Shown one piece after another: positions 24,492 through 32,598 of a DNA stretch of 64,000 nt (the first letter of the stretch is position 1; every line of letters begins with the position of its first letter). Below the pieces are notes generated by a model. It did no database searches. It had not been told where the DNA came from and saw only the letters and a program-made list of their open reading frames with translations. The stretch spans positions 186,001-250,000 of the forward strand of contig CAZOVG010000001.1 in assembly GCA_964583335.1 (NCBI GenBank), read 5' to 3'. This DNA is from JAGNKE01 sp964583335 (GTDB lineage: Bacteria; Pseudomonadota; Alphaproteobacteria; Micavibrionales; Micavibrionaceae). Made by a program: the position numbers and the translations under genes.

Positions 24492-26831
24492 TTAAGCAGC
24501 TTTGGCTTTCGATTTTTCGCGCATCTGGTCGGCGGCGGCCACCATGTTCTTGAGGGCCTGCTTGACTTCCGGCCAGCCACGGGTCTTCAGACCGCAGTCC
24601 GGGTTCACCCAGATCTGGCGTTCGTCGAGAACCTTTTTGGCTTTTTCCAGAAGATCAACCATTTCCTGCGTACTGGGCACGCGCGGAGAGTGGATGTCGT
24701 AAACGCCCGGACCGATTTCGTTCGGGTATTTGTACTGCGCGAACGCATCGAGCAACTCCATCTGGGAGCGGGAGGTCTCGATGGAGATCACGTCCGCATC
24801 CATCGCGCCGATCGAATCGATGACGTCGTTGAACTCGGAGTAGCACATGTGCGTGTGGATTTGCGTTGCATCCTCGACGCAGCAAGCGGTGATGCGGAAA
24901 TCTTCCACCGCGTTGTCGAGATAGGCTTTCCAGTCGGCCTTACGCAGGGGCAGACCTTCGCGGAACGCGGCCTCGTCGATCTGGATCATGCAGATGCCCG
25001 CCTTTTCAAGGTCGGCCACCTCATCGCGGATCGCCAAAGAGATCTGCTTGGAGGTCAGGCTGCGGGGCTGGTCATCGCGAACGAACGACCATTGCAGGAT
25101 CGTGATGGGGCCGGTCAACATGCCCTTCATGATCTTGCCGGTCTGTTCCTGCGCGTACTTGGACCATTCCACGGTCATCGGGTTCGGGCGGGACACGTCG
25201 CCGAAGATAATCGGCGGCTTCACGCAACGCGAGCCGTAGGACTGCACCCAGCCGAATTTCGAGAAGGTGAAGCCGGCCAGCTGTTCGCCGAAATACTCGA
25301 CCATGTCATTGCGCTCGGGTTCGCCGTGCACGAGCACGTCGATGCCGATTTCATGCTGGAATTCCACGACGGCGCGGATTTCAGCCTGCATGGCTTCCTT
25401 GTATTTCTTGTCGTCGATCTTGCCCGCCTTGTGGTCGGCCCGCGCCTTACGGATTTCAGCCGTTTGCGGGAAGGAACCGATGGAGGTGGTCGGGTAAAGG
25501 GGCAGGTTCAGCGCCTTGTGCTGGATCTCCTGACGCTTGGAGAAGGGCGACTTGCGCTTCTTCATGGCGGGGGTGATATCCTCGACACGCTTTTTGACGG
25601 CCTGATCGTGGATGCGGCTGGAGGTGCGGCGGTCTTCCTGAACCGCGTTGCTGGCCTTTAGCTCGTCCGCGATGGCGCCCTGGCCTTCGTTGATGCCCTT
25701 GGCGATGGTGGCAATTTCAGAGAGTTTCTGGGTGGCGTAGGCCAGCCAGCTCTTGATCTGCTTGTCCATGTCCTTTTCGCTGTTCAGATCGACCGGCGTG
25801 TGCAGGAGCGAGCAGCTCGGCGCGACAAACACGTTGTCAGTCCCGAGTTTCGCCACAGCCTTTTCGATCAGCTTGAGCGATTTGGCGATGTCGTTCTTCC
25901 AGATGTTGCGGCCATCGACGACGCCCACAGACAGGATCTTGCCCGCCGGGATTTTCGCCAAAGCGGCATCCAGATCACGGTCGGCATTGTTCGCGCCGGT
26001 GTTCGCCTGACCGGGGCCACGGCAAAGGTCGATGTGGAACGCATCGACGGGGGCGGCGAAGAATGCGCCCGCGTTATCGCGCAGCGTATCGAAGTAGCTG
26101 GTGACGATGATCTTGAGGCCGGGGACGGCTTCGCGGATTTGCTTGTAAGCATCCTTGAAGGCTTCCTGATATTGGGGCTCCAGGTCAAGAGCCATAGCGG
26201 GCTCGTCGATTTGAACCCACTGCGCGCCGAGGTCCTTGAGTTTTTTGAGGATCTCGATGTAGACCGGGAGCATCTTGGCGACCAGCGTGCTGCGGCAGGC
26301 GTCAAAGCCGGCCTGCTTCTTGCCGATACGGGCGAAGGTTACGGGGCCGACGAGAACGGGGCGGGTTTCGATGCCCAGATCTTTTGCCTCTTTGAAGTGA
26401 TCAAACACTTTCGAGGAGGAGAGCTTGAAGCTCGTTTCGGCGGTGAATTCGGGAACGATGTAGTGGTAGTTGGTGTCGAACCACTTGGTCATTTCCATCG
26501 CGGTCACGTCCACGCCGCCCTGCTGGCGGCCGCGAGCCATCGCGAAGTAGGTGTCCAGATCGACTTCCTTGCCGTCCCAATTGTAGCGGGCGGGCACGCA
26601 GCCGAGCGTGCAGATCATGTCGAGGACCTGATCGTAGAAGGAGAAGTCATTGGAGGGGATGTGGTTGATGCCGGCATCCTTTTGCAGTTTCCAGTTATGG
26701 GCACGCAGGGACTTCCCGGTCGCGAGAAGGTCTTCCTTTTTGCTGTTGCCTTTCCAGTAATCTTCGACGGCTTTTTTCAGTTGGCGCATATCGCCGATGC
26801 GCGGGAAGCCTAGGTTGGTAGCGAGAACCAT
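24492..26831 (-). CDS. metE: Cobalamin-independent methionine synthase MetE
   Basis: Transfers the methyl group of 5-methyltetrahydropteroyltri-L-glutamate to homocysteine in the last step of methionine synthesis. The N-terminal barrel starts LGFPRIGDMRQLKKAVEDYW; the C-terminal catalytic barrel has the zinc ligands His661 and Cys663 in IHTHMCYSEF and Cys746 in NPDCGLKTR, and TSIGSFPQTAEIR at its start. The 779 residues are full length. The start has a GGAGGAATTAA ribosome binding site. The upstream gap of 135 bases shows no riboswitch I can identify. A PfkB kinase gene precedes it on the same strand. Confidence 0.97.
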   Translation of the reverse strand: MVLATNLGFPRIGDMRQLKKAVEDYWKGNSKKEDLLATGKSLRAHNWKLQKDAGINHIPSNDFSFYDQVLDMICTLGCVPARYNWDGKEVDLDTYFAMARGRQQGGVDVTAMEMTKWFDTNYHYIVPEFTAETSFKLSSSKVFDHFKEAKDLGIETRPVLVGPVTFARIGKKQAGFDACRSTLVAKMLPVYIEILKKLKDLGAQWVQIDEPAMALDLEPQYQEAFKDAYKQIREAVPGLKIIVTSYFDTLRDNAGAFFAAPVDAFHIDLCRGPGQANTGANNADRDLDAALAKIPAGKILSVGVVDGRNIWKNDIAKSLKLIEKAVAKLGTDNVFVAPSCSLLHTPVDLNSEKDMDKQIKSWLAYATQKLSEIATIAKGINEGQGAIADELKASNAVQEDRRTSSRIHDQAVKKRVEDITPAMKKRKSPFSKRQEIQHKALNLPLYPTTSIGSFPQTAEIRKARADHKAGKIDDKKYKEAMQAEIRAVVEFQHEIGIDVLVHGEPERNDMVEYFGEQLAGFTFSKFGWVQSYGSRCVKPPIIFGDVSRPNPMTVEWSKYAQEQTGKIMKGMLTGPITILQWSFVRDDQPRSLTSKQISLAIRDEVADLEKAGICMIQIDEAAFREGLPLRKADWKAYLDNAVEDFRITACCVEDATQIHTHMCYSEFNDVIDSIGAMDADVISIETSRSQMELLDAFAQYKYPNEIGPGVYDIHSPRVPSTQEMVDLLEKAKKVLDERQIWVNPDCGLKTRGWPEVKQALKNMVAAADQMREKSKAKAA

Positions 26832-26966
26832 TTAATTCCTCCATATAGGGGCTTTTTAAAACAATAAATCTTGAATGGGATAGAACGGTTCCGGGCAAAG
26901 ATCAAGAAAAAAGCGCGATTCCGGGGCTTTGCTGAGAAAATAAAATGTCCCGGATTCTTAAGGGAT

Positions 26967-28049
26967 TCAGCCGTAATGGTTTTCCGAAATGTCGGGGGCG
27001 GGATCGTCGAGCTGGTCGTTGGCGGCGGGGTCGGTGAAGATGTGCTGGCCGGACATGAAATCCGTGGCGTGACCGATCCATGCGCGGCCGGGTTCCTGGA
27101 CCGAAAAGCTGGCGATGCGGCTTGCACGTTTCAGGGCAATCTCGGGATCGTTGCCTTTGAGGGTAAAGAGTGCGAAGGCCGCCGTGCGGGCGTCGCCCGT
27201 GCCGAGTTGATCGACCACGGGGAATTTCATCACAGGGATCTGGCCCCGGCGCCCGTGATTGTGGGTCATGACCGGCTCTGTGCCGTCGGAAACAGCAATA
27301 AAGGCTTCGGGGTAGCGCGCGGTGAGGCGGGAGAAGATCCCCTCCCCGTTCTTATAGGCGCCGTTGATCATGTCGGGCAGGCGGGCCTCGGCGGGCGCGA
27401 GGATGTAATCGCAGGCTTCGAGGGTTTTCTGATACTGCCACGCCTTGTCGTAGTCGGTGACCGGGTAATCCATCAGCACGGGGACGCCCGCCTCTTTCGC
27501 GGCGAGGGCGGCGGCTTCGGAAATTTCCGGGAAGTGGTGGGTAACGATGACCAGATCGGCGCCCTTGACCGCTTCGATCACCTGTTCCTCCGCCCCGGGG
27601 TCGTAGGGCTTGACCTGTTGCGGAAGCATATGGTCGAGCGGGCCTTTCGCGTTCATCTTCGCCTGGCCGAATTTTTCGGAGAGCGAGACGAAGCGGCCGC
27701 CCGCGAAAGAGATCACGGTGTTGTCGTCGAGGCGAAAATCCTGATTGGCGGCCAGGTCGCGTGTGTCGATGCCGACGGCTTCGAGACCGCTATAGACCTC
27801 ATGGCGCAGGTTATAGTCCTGATGTTCGCGCCCGATCTTGGTGAAGAAAGTGACGTGCAGCGGCATGTTCATGGTGTTGGCAAGTTGCTTGAGCGCAATC
27901 GCGACGTTCGCGCCGCCGCCGCCGACAGCGGAATAGGAATGTTCGGCACGGAATTTGCCGTCCTCGATGGAATCGAGACCGGGGTGCAGGCGCACACGAT
28001 CCATGTTCGTGGCACCCACAATCACAACATGCGGCGCTTGTCTGGCCAT
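26967..28049 (-). CDS. PfkB-family carbohydrate kinase
   Basis: Ribokinase-like sugar or nucleoside kinase, 360 aa. The family's first signature is seen as the glycine-rich AVGGGGANVAIAL (residues 41-53), and the second as DQLGTGDARTAAFA, where Asp286 is the catalytic base and GTGD the anion hole. The usual GAGD is GTGD here. The ADP/ATP loop lies at VSDGTEPVM. The substrate cannot be named from sequence. It lies upstream of metE on the same strand with a 135-base gap, so it may be cotranscribed. Confidence 0.88.
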   Translation of the reverse strand: MARQAPHVVIVGATNMDRVRLHPGLDSIEDGKFRAEHSYSAVGGGGANVAIALKQLANTMNMPLHVTFFTKIGREHQDYNLRHEVYSGLEAVGIDTRDLAANQDFRLDDNTVISFAGGRFVSLSEKFGQAKMNAKGPLDHMLPQQVKPYDPGAEEQVIEAVKGADLVIVTHHFPEISEAAALAAKEAGVPVLMDYPVTDYDKAWQYQKTLEACDYILAPAEARLPDMINGAYKNGEGIFSRLTARYPEAFIAVSDGTEPVMTHNHGRRGQIPVMKFPVVDQLGTGDARTAAFALFTLKGNDPEIALKRASRIASFSVQEPGRAWIGHATDFMSGQHIFTDPAANDQLDDPAPDISENHYG

Positions 28050-28186
28050 TGACGCGTTACACCCCTTAGATACGCCCAGAATATTTTTGTCTTAATTTGT
28101 TAAATTTTCTGTATTCCTCTCAAAGGATACAAAAAACGGGCTGTTCTGGCAAAAAGATTGGCTTGTGCGTTGCAGCAAATTCTTGC

Positions 28187-28798
28187 CTAGCGCGGGGTGG
28201 GCGGCGGAGATGGTCCAAAGAGCGATGTTTCGGAGCGGCCGTAGATTTCCGGCTCCCTTTGGCGCAGGAGCCGCTCGGTCTCGGCGAGTTGTTCGGATGA
28301 GATGTGGTCGCCGTAGGCGGTCATGGGCGTGATGCGCAGGCCGAAGCTCAGGGGCTGGTTTTCGCCGGAGTCCACGACCACCCGTATACCGCGCGAATCG
28401 AGATCGTAGAGATAGCCCTCGAACGCCTCGTCGTTTTCGCGCAGGCCGTGGAGGTTGCGGATTTCGGGCGGCTGGTCCTGAAGCGTTTCCTCAGTTAGGA
28501 ATCCGAGAAGCTTTCGCGTATTGAAAATCTGTTCCTCTGTGAAGCCGTTGGGCGCGTCGAGCACGGGATCGTATCGCGAGAAAAATCCGCCTTGCGATAC
28601 GGTTTTTTGCGGGCCTTCGAAGAAATCGACGACCTGATCCCACAGGCTGGGCCTATATTCCACGACGTTGGTCGAGCGGCGCTGACCCTCAAGATTGAGG
28701 CCGATGGAGGGGTCGGCCCGGCGCATGGCTTCGCGCTCCGCCGCGCGTTGCTCCTCGCGTTCGATCAGCTCTCTGGGGGTCAGAGGACCATCCGTCAT
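28187..28798 (-). CDS. Hypothetical protein, 203 aa
   Basis: Charged cytosolic protein with no signal peptide. The N-terminal 35 residues are rich in Glu and Arg and probably helical, and the C-terminus ends in a Pro-rich tail (PSPPPTPR). AGGGG about ten bases before the ATG is a fair ribosome binding site. I recognise no family and the neighbours give no hint. Confidence 0.55.
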   Translation of the reverse strand: MTDGPLTPRELIEREEQRAAEREAMRRADPSIGLNLEGQRRSTNVVEYRPSLWDQVVDFFEGPQKTVSQGGFFSRYDPVLDAPNGFTEEQIFNTRKLLGFLTEETLQDQPPEIRNLHGLRENDEAFEGYLYDLDSRGIRVVVDSGENQPLSFGLRITPMTAYGDHISSEQLAETERLLRQREPEIYGRSETSLFGPSPPPTPR

Positions 28799-28908
28799 TT
28801 TATGTTTTCCCCTCCGCGCGGCACGCCCTGTAAATTCTTGTTTCTTATGGGGCTATTTTAGCCGTGGCGGGGGTTTTATGCAAAAAAATACTTGTTGGCC
28901 AGTCGGCT

Positions 28909-29127
28909 TCACAGGGATTTAGACGAAAAATCATGCTTTTCCGGGGTTTCGATGGGCATAGGTAAAGGCCCGGCGCAGCCCGAGCAGCAGCAACCGCCGC
29001 CGTGCGTGTTGCTTTGGGGGCCGGGTTTTACAGCTGCTCGCTCGTCTGCGGTTTGCGCCTGAACCTCTGATGAGGCCTGCACAAGGGCGCAGGCGGCGGC
29101 CATTAATGCGATCACTCTGCGTTTCAT
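28909..29127 (-). CDS. Small exported protein with a CCCxxC cluster
   Basis: A 72-residue product. The start at 29127 gives a clean signal peptide (MKRRVIALMAAACALVQ, cleavage near VQAQ); ATG codons two and seven triplets upstream are also possible, and AGGGAGAAT precedes the middle one. The mature peptide of about 45 residues carries HGGGCCCSGCAG, four cysteines in six positions after a histidine, a likely metal-binding or disulfide knot. The gene follows another small exported protein gene (32 bases away) on the same strand. Function unknown. Confidence 0.55.
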   Translation of the reverse strand: MKRRVIALMAAACALVQASSEVQAQTADERAAVKPGPQSNTHGGGCCCSGCAGPLPMPIETPEKHDFSSKSL

Positions 29128-29158
29128 GGTCATATTCTCCCTGTTCATGTTTGGCGTG

Positions 29159-29560
29159 TTATCTGCCCGCCTCCGGTGCGGGGGTATTTGTGCATCGTCT
29201 ATAGCCTTCGGCGACTTCGTCCTGCCCTATCTTGTGGACCGCCAAGTGATCGATCAGGCCCTTGATCTGCTGCGGGTTCGTGCTGGGGCTGTTGCGCGAG
29301 GCCAGCAGCCATTGCCTTTGCCATGGCGGGAGGCGCTCAACGGCCTGCTGGTCGATCGGTTCGTATTGCGCCACGAAGGCCACAGTCAGGGCCTGGCCTT
29401 GCGCGGTTTTGTGCAGCTTTCCGCAATCCACCGTCACGGTCGTGCCGTTCCGCAGGGCCTGGTTGAAGGCCGCCGGGGTTTCCTGCGCCGCCGCGTCCGG
29501 GGCCGAGAGGCTCAGGAAGGCGGAAAGAGCGGAGGTGGTCAGTAAATTTTGTGCTTTCAT
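29159..29560 (-). CDS. Small exported hypothetical protein, 133 aa
   Basis: It has a signal peptide of about 25 residues (LLTTSALSAFLSLSAP, cleavage near DAAAQ) and a short helical mature domain with two cysteines (in VDCGKLH and YRRCTN) that could form a disulfide. The WQRQWLLASR segment is amphipathic. No family recognised. A TATAAT-containing palindrome lies about 30 bases upstream and may drive it. The small Cys-cluster gene follows closely, so the two probably share a transcript. Confidence 0.55.
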   Translation of the reverse strand: MKAQNLLTTSALSAFLSLSAPDAAAQETPAAFNQALRNGTTVTVDCGKLHKTAQGQALTVAFVAQYEPIDQQAVERLPPWQRQWLLASRNSPSTNPQQIKGLIDHLAVHKIGQDEVAEGYRRCTNTPAPEAGR

Positions 29561-29590
29561 CGGCGGTTGCCCCTGACTGTTGTCTTTAAA

Positions 29591-29607
29591 ATGTTATAAT
29601 ATAACAT
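29591..29607. promoter_or_regulatory. AT palindrome with TATAAT, likely divergent promoter or operator
   Basis: ATGTTATA, A, TATAACAT is a perfect 8-bp inverted repeat with a one-base centre and contains TATAAT on the plus strand. It sits between the exported protein gene ending upstream on the minus strand (start 29560) and a tiny plus-strand frame at 29668. I see no well-spaced -35 box. Confidence 0.45.
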
Positions 29608-29667
29608 CTTGGGCGTCATCAAGAATTATGACGCATAACGCCCTCATTTTTTTCACAGGGGGAAGTC

Positions 29668-29721
29668 ATGGGTAAAGGGGCAGTTTCTCGTTCTAAAGCG
29701 CCAAGCACTAAAGGCTCCTGA
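29668..29721 (+). CDS. Possible 17-residue basic peptide
   Basis: A tiny frame reading MGKGAVSRSKAPSTKGS, preceded by a strong AGGGGGAAG ribosome binding site seven bases before the ATG. Its stop codon lies inside the left arm of the large hairpin at 29708-29743. The peptide has five Lys or Arg residues and no acidic ones. A TATAAT palindrome lies about 60 bases upstream, so promoter, ribosome binding site, frame and hairpin form a compact unit. Coding is unproven; it may instead be a small RNA. Confidence 0.35.
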   Translation: MGKGAVSRSKAPSTKGS

Positions 29722-29743
29722 ATATTTATTCAGGAGCCTTTAG
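29708..29743. repeat. Perfect 17-bp inverted repeat, terminator-like
   Basis: CTAAAGGCTCCTGAATA and its exact reverse complement are separated by two bases. AAGCAC (29703) and GTGCTT (29753) extend the pairing after an internal loop. It lies between the end of the minus-strand gene at 29797 and the tiny plus-strand frame, and could stop transcription from either side, although neither side has a long T run. Confidence 0.6.
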
Positions 29744-29796
29744 AATTCCTATGTGCTTACGCGCCTCTATTTTTCAGGCGGCGCGCCTGCGAACGA

Positions 29797-30222
29797 TTAG
29801 TTCGTACCGTTCAGCGTCTCGAGAACATCGTCGATGTTTTCAGTGCCAACGATCGTCTGTTCCACATCGGTATTTTCTTCCGATGTTGCGGTTTGGTCGC
29901 CTTCAGAGTCCTGATCGACATCAACGTTCGCACCTTCCGAATTGTTCAGAATGATGCAGGTGTTGTTGGCCTGAGCCGTCGAGCCGTCGCTGTTGCCACC
30001 GCAGACCAGATTCACGATGCTGGCCGCACCGCCGCCGCTGACTCCATTACCACTGCCGCCTTCTTCAACGGAGCGGATCAGGGATGCGATACCAGCGCGG
30101 TTCTGGGGCGTAAAGCTCCAGGGCTGGTTGTTCATCTGCGCGTGGGCCGGAACAGTGTAGAACGCCGTGACAGCCAGAGCCGCCGCAACGATCATTTTTT
30201 TACCAGTGTTCATCTTCGTCAT
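29797..30222 (-). CDS. Small exported acidic protein (QMNNQPWSF start)
   Basis: A 141-residue product. The start at 30222 gives a signal peptide (MIVAAALAVTAFYTVPAHA); the longer frame to 30279 only adds bases of the intergenic hairpin region. The predicted mature start QMNNQPWSF is almost the same as QMNNKPFSF in the plus-strand protein at 32599. Two cysteines flank a Gly/Ser/Asn-rich centre (NLVCGG, NNTCII), and the C-terminus is acidic (Asp, Glu, Gln, Thr). It is the last gene of the CsgG-like operon. It could be a minor fibre subunit or nucleator; this is inference from context. Confidence 0.6.
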   Translation of the reverse strand: MTKMNTGKKMIVAAALAVTAFYTVPAHAQMNNQPWSFTPQNRAGIASLIRSVEEGGSGNGVSGGGAASIVNLVCGGNSDGSTAQANNTCIILNNSEGANVDVDQDSEGDQTATSEENTDVEQTIVGTENIDDVLETLNGTN

Positions 30223-30248
30223 CTTCTTTTGCCTTTTTTTGCGAGGGT

Positions 30249-30274
30249 GGGGAGCGGGCCTAAACCCGCTCCCC
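30249..30274 (-). repeat. Strong hairpin inside the CsgG-type operon
   Basis: GGGGAGCGGG and CCCGCTCCCC form a 10-bp GC-rich stem around a six-base loop, between the repeat-protein gene and the small acidic protein gene. There is no T run after it on the minus strand, so an RNA-stabilising or processing role is more likely than termination. Confidence 0.55.
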
Positions 30275-30315
30275 CTCAAATTTATTTAGCAGTCATTCAG
30301 ACGTATAAGCCTGAA

Positions 30316-31374
30316 TTACTCGCCAACGGACGGGCTGTTGACGCTGATGCTGACGTTGTTACCAACAGCCGTTGCAACAGAGTTAACCAGCGGGCCTTCC
30401 AGCGCGCCGAGGTTCGCGTAGCCTTCAACAGACACGAGGCCAACGCCGGAAGTGGCGGTGACATCAGCGTAGTTGAACTGCGTCAGGTCAGCGATCAGGA
30501 ATGCATCGCCTTCGGTGTTCGCATTCAGCTCAACGCTGAGGTTGTTACCAACCGCAGTTGCTTTGCTGTTAACGGAAGCATCTTCGATCAGACCAACCAG
30601 AGACGTCGCGGTGACTTGACCGGGCTCGATCACACCAAGCAGACCGCCGAGTACAGCAGCCGTCAGGATGTCGGTGTGGGTGTTGCCGGCAGATTCGCCT
30701 TCAACTTCTACTTCTGCGTCCAGAGAAGCAACTTGGGGGGTACGATCATCGAAGATCGAGTTGAAACCACCGAAGTTGTACTGAGCGTCATGCAGGTTGA
30801 TAGCAACCGTGCTTTCGATCGACTGGTTGTTGGCAACAGCGGTTGCAACGCTGTTCACTTCCGGAAGATCAACAGCATCCTTGACGTCTACTTCAGACGG
30901 GGGAACCGTGACTTCGCCGAAAGCGCGGAAGGTCAGGACCAGCTGGTCAGAACCTTCATCGAGGGTGTCGCCGAGCAGTTCGCCTTGCAGCGGGCTGTCG
31001 CCGTTACCAGCGGTCGGGCCAACGGGCAGAACGATCGAAGGATCAACATCGTCGTTGGTGGTGGTGACGAAGGTGAAGGTTTCGTCGATGAGGACGGTTC
31101 CGCCTTCGCCATTGCCGACAACGGGAGCATCGTTAGAAACGCCCAGAACGACAGAGGTTGCGGTTACATCGCCGATGTTCATCTGGATCTTTTCGATTTC
31201 GACCAGACCGGAGATGTCGAAGGTGTCATCAACATTGATGGTGATGTTTTCGATGCTGGTTACGGTTTTATTCCATTCCCAGTCAACATCATCGAACGCC
31301 TTGGCGGAAGTGGCACCGAAGCCCAGTACCATTACCGACGCGGACGCCAGCAAAAGGGTTTTAGAGATTTTCAT
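30316..31374 (-). CDS. Exported repeat protein, HfaD/curli-like candidate
   Basis: A 352-residue product with a signal peptide (MKISKTLLLASASVMVLGF, cleavage near SAKA). It has no cysteine and is rich in Val, Asn, Thr, Ala and Asp. Three copies of a VNS[VK]ATAV[AG]NN element are seen (near residues 175, 265 and 335), each preceded by TATS or similar strands, which suggests a repeated beta-structure as in curli- or holdfast-type proteins. AAGGAG is its ribosome binding site. The gene overlaps the end of the CsgG-type gene by 14 bases, so the lipoprotein may export it. The HfaD likeness is from gene context and repeat style, not alignment. Confidence 0.6.
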   Translation of the reverse strand: MKISKTLLLASASVMVLGFGATSAKAFDDVDWEWNKTVTSIENITINVDDTFDISGLVEIEKIQMNIGDVTATSVVLGVSNDAPVVGNGEGGTVLIDETFTFVTTTNDDVDPSIVLPVGPTAGNGDSPLQGELLGDTLDEGSDQLVLTFRAFGEVTVPPSEVDVKDAVDLPEVNSVATAVANNQSIESTVAINLHDAQYNFGGFNSIFDDRTPQVASLDAEVEVEGESAGNTHTDILTAAVLGGLLGVIEPGQVTATSLVGLIEDASVNSKATAVGNNLSVELNANTEGDAFLIADLTQFNYADVTATSGVGLVSVEGYANLGALEGPLVNSVATAVGNNVSISVNSPSVGE

Positions 31375-32233
31375 TGGTAGTTACTCCTTCTTGAGAGTTG
31401 TTGGTTGTATCGGGCCGCTGTAGGTACGACTCCATGAAGTCGCTTTCCGTGAGGCCACAGCCCGGAGCCTCTGGAAGTCTTAAAAATTCAGTCATAATGT
31501 TATAGACCGCCATTTCCGCAACAGAGCGAACGCCCAACTGCATCGGTTCGTTGCGGATCGCGCCCGCATCGAATTCAATGAGGGTATCGCCGAAGAAGCG
31601 GAAGACGTTTGCCTCAACTTCGTAACCCATGATCTGCTTTTGCAGGCTGGATACGTAGCGGATCGCAAAGTTGCGGGAGTCAATTACACGCAGATCCATG
31701 GCCACGTTGACCACGACCGTGCGTGCGCCGCCGCCCATGCCCTTTACAAAGAGCTGGGCGCCGCCGGAGACGATGTTGTAGTTGAGCTCGGTCAAGGCGC
31801 CGACGACGATAAAGTCACTGGCCGGGAGCGCGGCGTATTGAGTCCGGGAGAGTTTCTTTTGTTCGGAGAGTTTGACTTCCGCCAAGGGGATCCGGAGATC
31901 CAAGCGCTCGACCATGTGGACCTTACCGGTCTTCGCCATCGCGCTGATCACCATTTCGGAGGCGCCCTGAGTCAGAGCGTGGCCGTTTTCATCATAATTG
32001 ACCTGACCGGTTTTGTCGGCGATTTCACCGACCGCAAAGATCGGGAGATTATTCGCCGGAACATCGCGCATCGCCTTCAGGCATTGGCTATAGGGCGTAT
32101 CGTTGTTGGTCACGTGGTAGCTGAATGCGGGCTTCACACCGATATTCTTGCCGTCGACAGTCGTGGTCGGGGCGCAGCCCGCCAGAAGGAGGCCAAAAAG
32201 TGTGATGCAGGTTGTTACTCTTGGAAGAGACAT
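31361..32233 (-). CDS. CsgG/HfaB-family outer-membrane export lipoprotein
   Basis: Forms a peptide-exporting pore in the outer membrane in curli (CsgG) and anchors the holdfast in Caulobacter (HfaB). The start at 32233 is preferred (GAGGAATGAC before ATG), giving a lipoprotein signal with LAGC, Cys20. The CsgG core includes LPIFAVGEIADKTGQ, VHMVERLDLRIP, ASDFIVVGALTELNYN and VAMDLRVIDSRNFAIRYVSS, the last being a typical CsgG strand pair. A C-terminal tail of about 30 residues is Thr/Asn-rich. It is the first gene of a three-gene operon and divergent from the secreted-protein gene at 32599. Confidence 0.85.
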   Translation of the reverse strand: MSLPRVTTCITLFGLLLAGCAPTTTVDGKNIGVKPAFSYHVTNNDTPYSQCLKAMRDVPANNLPIFAVGEIADKTGQVNYDENGHALTQGASEMVISAMAKTGKVHMVERLDLRIPLAEVKLSEQKKLSRTQYAALPASDFIVVGALTELNYNIVSGGAQLFVKGMGGGARTVVVNVAMDLRVIDSRNFAIRYVSSLQKQIMGYEVEANVFRFFGDTLIEFDAGAIRNEPMQLGVRSVAEMAVYNIMTEFLRLPEAPGCGLTESDFMESYLQRPDTTNNSQEGVTTNENL

Positions 32234-32598
32234 GTCATTCCTCAATTCGAATTGTTCAATGTTATAAAGCTGAATGAGGCTGACCTTAACGACTTATAAG
32301 GTTGGGTACAGGGGTAATATGGGCAGGGATTTTACCCATACGATTTACCTCTTTTGGGCAATATACCTATAAAGAGGTACTTCTTTCTAGCTATCCCTTG
32401 ATCTCTAAAGCGATTATGCGATGTTCCTTATTTTCTTTGGCTTGGTAACGCTTCGTTTACGAATTCCGAATTAAGCTTTGTGCATGAATGGTTTCGGTTT
32501 TTGCTGGCGGATATTAGGAGTTAGTGATGATCTGCGGGTTGTCATGGCCCTAACCTCCCTCTAGAATCGAAAGTTAAAGAATCACATAGGAGATTCGC
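32234..32598. promoter_or_regulatory. Divergent promoter region of the CsgG-like locus
   Basis: This 365-base AT-rich region lies between the CsgG-type operon and the plus-strand secreted-protein gene and holds no gene. It carries two inverted repeats (listed separately) that could be operator sites, and an AGGAG ribosome binding site for the plus-strand gene just before 32599. Confidence 0.55.
32312..32378. promoter_or_regulatory. Two adjacent inverted repeats, operator candidates
   Basis: GGGTAA (32312) pairs with TTACCC (32332), and ACCTCTTT (32347) pairs with AAAGAGGT (32371). Both have spacers of 14-16 bases and lie 80-150 bases before the CsgG-type start. The LuxR-type regulator encoded at 33193 is an obvious candidate to bind here, but this is inference. 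Confidence 0.4.

Noticed and set aside
26832..26966. Cobalamin or SAM riboswitch before metE
   Set aside because: The gap is only 135 bases, and I could find no B12 box or SAM-riboswitch core.
29708..29743. Remnant of an insertion sequence end
   Set aside because: A single 17-bp inverted repeat with a two-base spacer, no transposase and no target duplication; a hairpin explains it better.
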